This document shows, piece by piece, positions 8,464 to 17,000 of a stretch of 33,837 bases of DNA. The DNA comes from SCUN01 sp964343975 (lineage in GTDB: Bacteria > Acidobacteriota > Vicinamibacteria > Vicinamibacterales > SCN-69-37). Below the pieces are notes generated by a model. That model saw nothing but the letters and a program-made list of their open reading frames with translations. It did not search any database and had not been told where the DNA came from. A program made the position numbers and the translations under genes. Position 1 is the first letter of the stretch. Every line of letters starts with the position of its first letter. Location: contig CAYFLU010000013.1 of assembly GCA_964343975.1 (NCBI GenBank), positions 1 to 33,837 of the forward strand, written 5' to 3'.

Positions 8464-11400
8464 CTACTCCGTCGATCGAGGCCAGCTGCTGCTCGAGCAG
8501 GCGCAAGGTCTGTTCGTCGGACATCGCGTCGATCGAGGTGACGCCGTCCGGCGCGCTCGTCGCGTCTGTCCCATGAGGCGCACCGCTCGCGGCGGACCCA
8601 TCACCGCCGCCGAACTGCGTCGCCAGAAAATCCGCCAGCGCATCGATCGTCGAATAGTTGAAGACGACCGTGGCGCGCAACGTGAGGCCGAATCCATCCT
8701 GCAGGCGATTCTTGAGATCGAGCGCCATCAGCGAGTCCATGCCGAGATCGAAGAACCCTCGGCGCGTATCGGGCGTGCGACCCGTGCTCCACCCGAGCAC
8801 ATCGGCCACGTGCTGATACACCACGGCGCCAATGCGGGCACGACGGGCCGCCGGATCGAGCGCACGGAGCTCGCGCGCGAGCGGCGTGTCGACTACCGCC
8901 GCTCCCGACGTGCCGGCGCCCACGCGCTCGAGGATCGGCCGTGCGCCGCGTGCCTCGAACAACTCCTTGAACACCGGCCAGTGCACGTCCACGACCACGC
9001 GCGGGCTGGCCTGTGCCGCCATCAACCGCGTGAGCCGTTCCATCGCATGCGCCGGCGGCATCGCGTGCAAGCCCATCTTCTCGAGCAGCGTCAGGCCATC
9101 GGCACTCACCATGCCGCCGTCCGCCCACGGGCCCCAGCTCACCGTCACGGCCGGCAACCCGCTTGCGCGGCGATACGCAGTCAGCGCATCGAGGAAGTGA
9201 TTCGCGGCGCCGTAGAACGGCTGCCCACGCGATCCCCACACCGCCGAAATCGACGAGAACGTCACGAAGAAATCGAGTGGCATCGTGCGCGTCAGGTCGT
9301 GCACGACCCATCCACCGGCGACTTTCGGCGACATCACCCGCCGACCATGCGCCCAATCGCTCTCGACGATTGGCCGTTCCTCGGGCAGACCCGCCAAGTG
9401 GACCACGCCCTTCAGTGTCTTGCCACGCGCGGCGATTCCCGCGAGCAACGCCGCCATCGCGCCACGATCGCTCGCATCGGCGGCAATGACATCGACCCGC
9501 GTCCCCGGCCGCACCAGATCGGCAGGCAACGCATCGTCCCCCCGCGCGCGCAGACCCGTCAGCACGAGATCGGTCACGCCTTCATCGAGCATCCAGCGCG
9601 CCACGTGACGTCCGAGCCCACCAATGCCGCCCGTGATGAGATACGCGGCAGACGGATCGAACACGATGCCCGTCGACACGCCTGGCATGACCGACGGCAT
9701 CAGACGCGGCACATACCGCTGTCCTTCACGCCAGGCCATTTGATCTTCGCCATCCGGCGAGAGCAGCGCACCGGCGGCGCCATCGAGCGATGCGTCGTCA
9801 GGCACGGCGGGCAGATCCAGCGCACCGCCCCACAACTCGGGATGCTCAACGGCCAATGCGCGACCGAAGCCCCACACGGTGGACTGTGCCACCGACACTG
9901 GCGCCGGCAACACACCAGCCGGTTGCGCGTTCGTCGTGAGCACCCACACACGCGCGGTGCTGTGCGATGCCGCGAGCGCCCGCGTGATGTGCAACAGCGC
10001 ACCCACGCCCTGTGGTTGCGCGGCCGCGAGCGTGTCATCCGTCAATATCGACGTGTCTGGCACATCGATCGCCCATGCGTGCAACACGCCGGTGATCGGA
10101 CCGCACTCGGCCAGCCAAGCCGCCACGGCGGACGGATCCTCGACCGCCACCTGATCGGCGGTGGCGCGAACCACGTGATGGCCGGCCGCGGTGAGACGCG
10201 TCGCGACGCGATCCGCCACGCCGTGCGCATCGGCGCACACCAGCCAGCGACCGATCGGACCCCGTCCTGACGTGGACGACGGCAGCGCCAGCCACTGCAC
10301 GTCGTAGACACCGATATCCTTCGACGCCGCGACCAGGCCTTCCGGGATCACGCGCTCGACGGTGACGCGGTCGATCACGGCCACGCAGGCGCCCGTGGCA
10401 TCGAACATCGCCACGCGTCCAACGAAACCATCGCGCTTCGGGTGCGGGCTCAGCGTCGCATGACTCCACACCACGTCGCGGCCCGGCGCCATCACCTCAT
10501 AGCCATCGACCGCCGTCGTGACGAAGACACCTTCACTGGCCGAGCTGAATGCGGCGGAGGGAATCGCCGCAACGAACGCCTGCAGCGCCACTTCCACCGT
10601 GCGCGCATCGCCCGCGGTCATCGGCGTCAGTTCCGCCAGCGCTTCATCGTCGCGTCGCCAGAACCGCACGGCGCCTTGCAGTGGTTCGGCCAACCGGATG
10701 CCGCGCGACTGCAGCCGTCGGTAGAACTGCGCCGCCGCGAACGTGTCGGTGCATCGCGCCTGCACGGCAGACACCTCCGCCAGTGGCGCGCGGCCCACGA
10801 CGACGCGAGCCGCGGGTGACGCGATGTGCTCGCGCAGCCGCGCAAGGTGTGGCAGATGGCGCACCACCAAACTGGTCGGCGGGCCGAAGTCGACGAGGCA
10901 CGCGATCTCGTTCACACCGGCCTCGCTCAACTGGCGCACGAGCGGCAGCGTGGATTCCGGCGTGCCGAGCAGCGCACGCGTCGAGAAGAAGCGGTCGTAC
11001 AGGAAGTTGACGAACTCGTCGAGATCCTGCGGCGCCATCGTGGTCACGTCGAAGTCCGTGCCGCGGCTGTACGCCAGCCCCTTCAGCAAACCGATGTTCT
11101 CGCGGATGTACTGGCAGTACGGCGCGCGCACCTGTTCCCGCACCGTCTCCACATCGTCGCCGAGGAACGTGTGCACCATCACGGTGACGCGCCCGGACGC
11201 GGGATCGTGACCCGCGCGGGCGCGAGCCGCGCGATACACGGCGATCTTGTCGGCAAGCTCCACCGCATCCTGATCCAGCAGGTGCGTGAGCAAATGCGCG
11301 CCGATCTCGCCCGCGCGCGCGAAACTCGTCGGATTGCCCGCCGCCGTCACCCACAACGGCAGCTCGGGCTGCACCGGGGAGGGATACGTGCGCACGCGAA

Positions 11401-14400
11401 TCGGGCGGCCGGTGCCGCTCGTCGCGTCCGTCAGCTCGCCGCGCCACAACCGCTGCAACAGCGGAATGCTCGCAAACATCTGCTCGCGCCGTTCGGCGTA
11501 ACGGTCCGGCGACATGGCGAAGTCGTCGGGATTCCACCCCGGCGCCACCGAGATACCGGCGCGGCCATTCGACAGGTTGTCGACGAGCGCCCAATCTTCC
11601 ATCGCCCGCAACGGATGATGGAGCGGCAGCACGATGCTGCCCGCCATGAGGCGCAGCCGACGCGTTTCGCGCGCCAGTGCGGCCATCAGCACCGCCGGAT
11701 TCGGATACAGGCCGCCAAACGCCGTGTAGTGGCGCTCCGGCACCCACACGCTGCTGAAGCCGTGGCGGTCGGCGAATCGCGCGGTCTCGAGCACGAGCCG
11801 GTACGTGTCGTGTTCGCCCGTGTCCGCGCCATTGAAGAACATCACGCCGAGATCCGGCATCGCCGGCGCAGGCGCCGCCGGCGTGAGCGCCACGCGCGAC
11901 GCCCGCGCGGTGGCGACACTCGTCCACGGCCCCGTGTCGCCGTGGCGCATGTGCAGCGCCAGATCGACCGTGTCCGAACCCAAGCGACGGCTCGTGACCT
12001 GCACACGCAACGACGCGTCCGCGATCACGCGCTCGGCGTCAACGATCGCCACGCGATCGATTGAAACGTGCGGCACGCCGAGCGACTCGCGCGCGGCGGC
12101 CGTGACGATGTCGAGATAGGCCGAGGCGGGCAAGAGCGCGTGCCGGCCGATCGCATAGCCGGTCCACACCGGATGCGTCGTGACGTCGTCGAGCTGCCAG
12201 ATCGACGTGTGCGGCAACGAGGCCACGTCGGGCAATGCCGCGCCCAGCACGGGATGCCGCGTGCCGCCGCGCAGCGTGGCGGCTGGCACATCGATCCAAT
12301 GCCGCTCCCGTTGGAACGGATAGGTTGGCAACACCGCGCGCGGAGCGGCCGCGTCGGTCGCGTGCGTCCAGTCGATGGCAACGCCGGCTTCATACAGATG
12401 CGCCAACGTGTTGCGCATCTGCCGCGCATCGTCCACGCCGCGACGCAGCGACGGCCACCAGTGGGCGCCGGCGCGCTCGCGCGCGCCGAGCGACGACAGC
12501 ACGGGATGCGGGCCGAGTTCGAGATGATGCGTGATGCCGAGGGCCGCGATGGCAGAGAGGCCGTCGCGGAAGCGCACGGGCGCGAGCACGTGCTGCTGCC
12601 AATACTCGGGCGTCGCGATCTCCGGCCCGGCCACGCGGCCGGTCACATTCGAAATCACGGGCACGCGCGGCGTCGCAAACGTCACCTCGCGCAGCGTCGC
12701 GCCGAACGCTTCGGCGGCCGGCGCCATCAATGCGGAGTGGAATGCGTGCGACACCGTGAGCGCGCGCGTGCCGATGTGTTGCGCCGCGCACCGTGCCGCC
12801 ACGCGAGCCATCGCGGCCTCCGGTCCAGACAGCACCACCTCATCCAGCGCATTCACCGCAGCAACCGCAACGTCGGGCTCGCCCGCACGCAACGCTTCCA
12901 CGACGGCTTCATCGGCAAACACGCTCAACATCGCGCCGCCGGGCGGCAGCGCCTGCATGAGCCGGCCACGCGCGGTCACCAGACTCATGCCGTCATCGAG
13001 CGAGAACACGCCGGCCACCACGGCCGCGACGAACTCACCGACGCTATGACCGATCACCGCCGCGGGCATCACGCCCCAGTGCCGCCACAACGCCGCGAGC
13101 GCGCACTCCACGGCGAACAACGCCGGTTGCGTGTATGCCGTCTGGTCGAGCTGTGCGGCATCGCCATCGCCCTGCAATAGCTGCCGCAGTGACACCGCGC
13201 GCGCGGCCGACCCGGCCGGCTGCACATCCTGAAACAGCGCATCGCACCGGTCGATGACCTGACGGAACACGGGCTCGGTGTCGTAGAGACGCGCGCCCAT
13301 GCCGGGACGCTGCGAACCCTGGCCCGTGAAGAGCCACGCCACGGGCGGCGCCGCGCCGGCGTGCACCGCCGGCGGTTGCGCGGCACGCGCCCGCAACGCC
13401 GCGGCCAGCGCGGCGGCATCGTCACCCGCGACGGCGAGGCGATGATCGAGGTGCGCGCGACCGTTCGCCGCAGTGGCCGTGACGCTGACGAGCGCCGCAT
13501 CGGCGTCGGGCGCCGAGGCGATCGCGTCGAGTCGGCGTGCGTACGCGTCCGCCAAGTCGCGCAGGGCCTGCGGATGCTTGGCCGAGAGCGGCAGCACATG
13601 GCCGGGCCGTCGCGCGATCGTCGTCGCGGAAGACACCGGCGCCTCTTCGACGATCACGTGCGCATTCGTGCCCGTGAAACCGAACGAGCTGACGCCGGCC
13701 CGGCGCGGCTGTCCGGCCGCGCGCGTCCACGGCGTGCGCGACACCGGCACCGTGATCGGCAGCGTGCTCCAGGGAATGTGCGGATTTGGCGAAGTGAGGT
13801 GCAGCGTCGGCGGAATTTCTTCGTGCGTCAGGGCCAGCACGGCTTTGAGCAGGCCCGTGAGGCCGGCCGCCGCTTCGAGGTGGCCGACGTTCGTCTTCAC
13901 CGAGCCAATCGCCAACGGCGCGCGACGCTCGGCGAACACGGTGCCGAGCGCGCGCACTTCGATCGGATCGCCGAGCGAGGTGCCCGTGCCGTGCGCTTCC
14001 ACGAACGAGATTTCACCGGCGCGCACATTCGCATCGTCGAGCGCGGCACGAATGACGCGTTCCTGTGACGGCCCATTCGGCGCCGTGAGGCCGTTGCTGC
14101 GGCCGTCCTGATTCACCGCCGAGCCGCGCACCACGCCAAGGATCCGGTCGCCGTCGGCTTCGGCGCGCGACAGCGGCTTGAGCACCATGACCACCGCGCC
14201 CTCGGAGCGCACATAGCCATCGGCGCGGCCGTCGAACGCTTTGCAGCGCCCATCGGGCGCCATCATGCCGGCCTTCGCAAACGCCTCACTGGTTTCCGGC
14301 GCAATCAACAGATTCACGCCGCCGACGATGGCCGTGGTCGATTCTCCGCGCCGCAGGCTCTGACACGCCAGATGCACGGCCACGAGCGACGAGGAACACG

Positions 14401-16942
14401 CCGTGTCGATGGCCAGACTCGGGCCTTGGAACCCGAATACGTACGACACACGACCCGCCGCCGCGCTGAGCGCATTGCCGCTGCCGGTGTGCGATGACAC
14501 ACCGGCCTGAAACTGGCGCGCGAGATAGTCCTGCGTGCTGATCCCGACGAACACGCCGGTGGCCGTCCCCGCCAGACGATCCGGGGCGAGGCCGCCAGAC
14601 TCCAGCGCTTCCCACGTCAGTTCGAGAAGGAGCCGGTGCTGCGGATCAATGGCCGCCGCTTCACGCGGCGAGATGCCGAAGAATTCCGGATCGAAACGAT
14701 CGATCGTCGTCAGGCAACCGGCCAACCGCGGCGCGCCGCCGCCGTCCGGCCAACGGCCCGCCGGCACGGGGCCAATCGCATCGACGCCATCGCGCAGCAG
14801 TTGCCAGAATGCGTCGGGCGTCTCGGCGCCCGGCAACCGGCAACTCACGCCCACGATGGCAATGGGCTCGGCCAGCGTGGCGCTCGTCGCGGCGGTGGCG
14901 TGCGTGAGGCCGGTGAGATGCCGGCTCACACGTTCGATCGACGGGTAGTCGTAGAGCAGCGTCGGCGACACATCGCGGCCGAGATGCTCGGCCAACTCGC
15001 CGGACAGCTCGACGAGCGCGAGTGAATCGAGACCAAACGCGGTGAACGCGGCGGCGTGGTCGATCTGCGCCGGCGCGCGCTTGATGCGCACGGCCACGCG
15101 CGCGGCAATCCACTCGGCCAATGCGGCCGCCGCGGGCGCGAGCGGCTCACGGGCGGCAACCGCCGGCGTCGCGGTGTCAACCGGCGTCGTCGGTGCGGGC
15201 GCGACGGCCACCGGCGTGGCCGTCCAGCGGCCCACTTCGTCGAGCTCGTTGGCGAGCAGGAGTTCGCGCGCCTTCCGGCGCTGCAGCTTGCCGCTCGATG
15301 TCTTGGGAATCGCGCCCGTCTTGATCAGCACGATCTCGGCGAGCTCCACCTCGAGCTGATCGGCCACCGTGCGCACGATGGCGCGGGCGATCTCCTCGAC
15401 GGGCGGCGATTTCAGCGCCTGGCGCTGCAGCTCCTGCACGAGGACGAGCACTTCGCCGTGTCCACGGTCCACCGCAAACGCCGTGCCCGAGCCCGGGCGC
15501 AGCGCGGCGTGCGCGGATTCCGCCGCCGCCTCGATGTCTTGCGGATAGATGTTGCGGCCGCGAACGATGATGAGGTCTTTGGCGCGGCCCGTAATGAACA
15601 GTTCCGGACCGTGAAGAAATGCGAGGTCGCCCGTCCGCAGGAACGGTCCCTGACCATCGGCCGTGAATGCCTGGAACGTCTCACGCGTCTCGTCGGGCCG
15701 CTGCCAGTACCCGGCACACACGGTCGGGCCCTGCACCCACACTTCGCCGACTTCATCCGGCGCGCAGATCTCGCGCGTCTCGGGATCGACGATGTTCACC
15801 GTCGTGTCGAGGACCATCCGCCCCGAACTCACCAGCTCGAGCGTCGTCGGGCCGAGCGGCTGATCAACCACGCGCACGCGAGCACGCTCAAGTGCCGCGC
15901 GATCGACAGTGCTGAACACCGGGTCTTCGCTGATGTGCCCACCCGACACCATCAAGGTGGTCTCTGCCAAGCCGTAGCAGGGATACAGCGTGCGCAAGCG
16001 CATACCCTGTCGAGCGAACCGCGAGGCAAAGCGTCGCAGGGTGTCCGCGCGGACGGGCTCGGCGCCGTTGTACGCACTCGTCCACGACGACAGATCGAGA
16101 TCCACCGACTGTTCCTCGGTGACTTTCTGCGTGCAGAGTTCGTAGCCGAAATTCGGTCCCCCGCCGTGCGTGCCGCGATACTTCGACACCGCGGCGAGCC
16201 ACCGTACGGGCTTTTGGACAAAGGAAACGGGCGGCAGGATCACGCCGGGAAATCCCGTGAACAGGGGTTGAATCACCCCATCGATCAGCCCCATGTCGTG
16301 GAAGCTCGGCAGCCACGACACCGACACGCTGTGGGGTCCGAGTGAGAAACTCTGTTGGATGTAGCGCGAGTTGTAGACGATATTGCCGTGCGTGACCATG
16401 ACGCCTTTCGGCGTTCCGGTCGATCCGGACGTGTACTGCAGCAGCGCGAGCGCCTCGGCATCGAGGGCGTAGCCGTCCAGATGGGACGCAGGATCGAGAT
16501 CGTCGGTTTCGATCCATCTGAGCGTCGCGAACGTCGGGTGTCGCGACACAAATGACCGGACGGACGCCAAGGTCTTGGCGGTCGTCAACGCCTCCACCAC
16601 GGAGGCGTCATTCATGATGGCTTCCAGCCGAGGTACCTGTGCGTTGTTGCGAGGCGGATACGCCGGCACGGCCACGATGCCGGCATAGAGCGCGCCGAAG
16701 AACGCCGCGATGAACTCCACGCCAGGCGGATAGAGGAGGAGCACCCGATCGCCCGGTCGCCTCGTCGTCAGCAATCGCTGCGCGATGGCACGAGCCTGAC
16801 TGTCGAGCTGGGCGTAGGTGATCGTGCGCTCGCCAGACAATTCTCCGTCGGCGAGAAACACATAGGCCGTCGTGTCCGGTTGCGCTGCCGCCCGCCGTCG
16901 TAGAATGTCGATAATGGTGTCAGCGCGATAGGGCAAAGGCAT
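8453..16942 (-). CDS. PKS1: loading and first extension, FAAL-ACP-KS-AT-DH(split by LLM)-KR-ACP
   Basis: This 2829-residue protein starts the assembly line. Residues 1-568 are a fatty acyl-AMP ligase (YTSGSTGTPKG, SWLPSFHDMGLIDG, GGGPNFGYELC, PKTSSGKLQRRK) that activates a fatty acid and loads it on ACP1 (Ser640). KS (about 690-1110) has Cys849. AT (about 1210-1500) is intact, with GQGSQ, GHSVGE (Ser1300) and HAFHS, which points to malonyl-CoA. A dehydratase first half (about 1562-1690) is followed by a luciferase-like monooxygenase (about 1695-2033) and then the dehydratase second half (about 2045-2198). The DH catalytic His is Tyr1596 and the Asp is Glu2117, so it should be inactive. KR (about 2205-2600) has TGGIGGLG and catalytic Ser and Tyr. 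ACP2 has Ser2737. The C-terminal tail resembles a docking helix for PKS2. It is the first gene of the leftward operon; ATG at 16942 begins the FAAL fold directly. Confidence 0.93.
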   Translation of the reverse strand: MPLPYRADTIIDILRRRAAAQPDTTAYVFLADGELSGERTITYAQLDSQARAIAQRLLTTRRPGDRVLLLYPPGVEFIAAFFGALYAGIVAVPAYPPRNNAQVPRLEAIMNDASVVEALTTAKTLASVRSFVSRHPTFATLRWIETDDLDPASHLDGYALDAEALALLQYTSGSTGTPKGVMVTHGNIVYNSRYIQQSFSLGPHSVSVSWLPSFHDMGLIDGVIQPLFTGFPGVILPPVSFVQKPVRWLAAVSKYRGTHGGGPNFGYELCTQKVTEEQSVDLDLSSWTSAYNGAEPVRADTLRRFASRFARQGMRLRTLYPCYGLAETTLMVSGGHISEDPVFSTVDRAALERARVRVVDQPLGPTTLELVSSGRMVLDTTVNIVDPETREICAPDEVGEVWVQGPTVCAGYWQRPDETRETFQAFTADGQGPFLRTGDLAFLHGPELFITGRAKDLIIVRGRNIYPQDIEAAAESAHAALRPGSGTAFAVDRGHGEVLVLVQELQRQALKSPPVEEIARAIVRTVADQLEVELAEIVLIKTGAIPKTSSGKLQRRKARELLLANELDEVGRWTATPVAVAPAPTTPVDTATPAVAAREPLAPAAAALAEWIAARVAVRIKRAPAQIDHAAAFTAFGLDSLALVELSGELAEHLGRDVSPTLLYDYPSIERVSRHLTGLTHATAATSATLAEPIAIVGVSCRLPGAETPDAFWQLLRDGVDAIGPVPAGRWPDGGGAPRLAGCLTTIDRFDPEFFGISPREAAAIDPQHRLLLELTWEALESGGLAPDRLAGTATGVFVGISTQDYLARQFQAGVSSHTGSGNALSAAAGRVSYVFGFQGPSLAIDTACSSSLVAVHLACQSLRRGESTTAIVGGVNLLIAPETSEAFAKAGMMAPDGRCKAFDGRADGYVRSEGAVVMVLKPLSRAEADGDRILGVVRGSAVNQDGRSNGLTAPNGPSQERVIRAALDDANVRAGEISFVEAHGTGTSLGDPIEVRALGTVFAERRAPLAIGSVKTNVGHLEAAAGLTGLLKAVLALTHEEIPPTLHLTSPNPHIPWSTLPITVPVSRTPWTRAAGQPRRAGVSSFGFTGTNAHVIVEEAPVSSATTIARRPGHVLPLSAKHPQALRDLADAYARRLDAIASAPDADAALVSVTATAANGRAHLDHRLAVAGDDAAALAAALRARAAQPPAVHAGAAPPVAWLFTGQGSQRPGMGARLYDTEPVFRQVIDRCDALFQDVQPAGSAARAVSLRQLLQGDGDAAQLDQTAYTQPALFAVECALAALWRHWGVMPAAVIGHSVGEFVAAVVAGVFSLDDGMSLVTARGRLMQALPPGGAMLSVFADEAVVEALRAGEPDVAVAAVNALDEVVLSGPEAAMARVAARCAAQHIGTRALTVSHAFHSALMAPAAEAFGATLREVTFATPRVPVISNVTGRVAGPEIATPEYWQQHVLAPVRFRDGLSAIAALGITHHLELGPHPVLSSLGARERAGAHWWPSLRRGVDDARQMRNTLAHLYEAGVAIDWTHATDAAAPRAVLPTYPFQRERHWIDVPAATLRGGTRHPVLGAALPDVASLPHTSIWQLDDVTTHPVWTGYAIGRHALLPASAYLDIVTAAARESLGVPHVSIDRVAIVDAERVIADASLRVQVTSRRLGSDTVDLALHMRHGDTGPWTSVATARASRVALTPAAPAPAMPDLGVMFFNGADTGEHDTYRLVLETARFADRHGFSSVWVPERHYTAFGGLYPNPAVLMAALARETRRLRLMAGSIVLPLHHPLRAMEDWALVDNLSNGRAGISVAPGWNPDDFAMSPDRYAERREQMFASIPLLQRLWRGELTDATSGTGRPIRVRTYPSPVQPELPLWVTAAGNPTSFARAGEIGAHLLTHLLDQDAVELADKIAVYRAARARAGHDPASGRVTVMVHTFLGDDVETVREQVRAPYCQYIRENIGLLKGLAYSRGTDFDVTTMAPQDLDEFVNFLYDRFFSTRALLGTPESTLPLVRQLSEAGVNEIACLVDFGPPTSLVVRHLPHLARLREHIASPAARVVVGRAPLAEVSAVQARCTDTFAAAQFYRRLQSRGIRLAEPLQGAVRFWRRDDEALAELTPMTAGDARTVEVALQAFVAAIPSAAFSSASEGVFVTTAVDGYEVMAPGRDVVWSHATLSPHPKRDGFVGRVAMFDATGACVAVIDRVTVERVIPEGLVAASKDIGVYDVQWLALPSSTSGRGPIGRWLVCADAHGVADRVATRLTAAGHHVVRATADQVAVEDPSAVAAWLAECGPITGVLHAWAIDVPDTSILTDDTLAAAQPQGVGALLHITRALAASHSTARVWVLTTNAQPAGVLPAPVSVAQSTVWGFGRALAVEHPELWGGALDLPAVPDDASLDGAAGALLSPDGEDQMAWREGQRYVPRLMPSVMPGVSTGIVFDPSAAYLITGGIGGLGRHVARWMLDEGVTDLVLTGLRARGDDALPADLVRPGTRVDVIAADASDRGAMAALLAGIAARGKTLKGVVHLAGLPEERPIVESDWAHGRRVMSPKVAGGWVVHDLTRTMPLDFFVTFSSISAVWGSRGQPFYGAANHFLDALTAYRRASGLPAVTVSWGPWADGGMVSADGLTLLEKMGLHAMPPAHAMERLTRLMAAQASPRVVVDVHWPVFKELFEARGARPILERVGAGTSGAAVVDTPLARELRALDPAARRARIGAVVYQHVADVLGWSTGRTPDTRRGFFDLGMDSLMALDLKNRLQDGFGLTLRATVVFNYSTIDALADFLATQFGGGDGSAASGAPHGTDATSAPDGVTSIDAMSDEQTLRLLEQQLASIDGVDGE

Positions 16943-17000
16943 CAGTCAACCGTGGGTAGCTATTGTAAGGTCAGGCGCCCGCAGCTCACAAAGACGTCAC
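16943..17000. promoter_or_regulatory. 58-bp divergent promoter region between the PKS and NRPS arms
   Basis: The two halves of the pathway start back-to-back here. On the minus strand TTGTGA (16991-16986) and TACAAT (16967-16962) are spaced by 18 nt and fit a housekeeping-type promoter for PKS1, with a leader of only about 12 nt. On the plus strand the AT-rich core TATTGT overlaps it, but no good -35 box is seen. Neither start has a strong ribosome site. The short gap means any bound regulator would affect both arms. Confidence 0.5.

Noticed and set aside
3265..16942. Classing the PKS arm as a trans-AT system because of the dead AT
   Set aside because: PKS1 has an intact in-line AT, and PKS2 still has a recognisable AT relic and post-AT linker, so it is a decayed cis-AT module.
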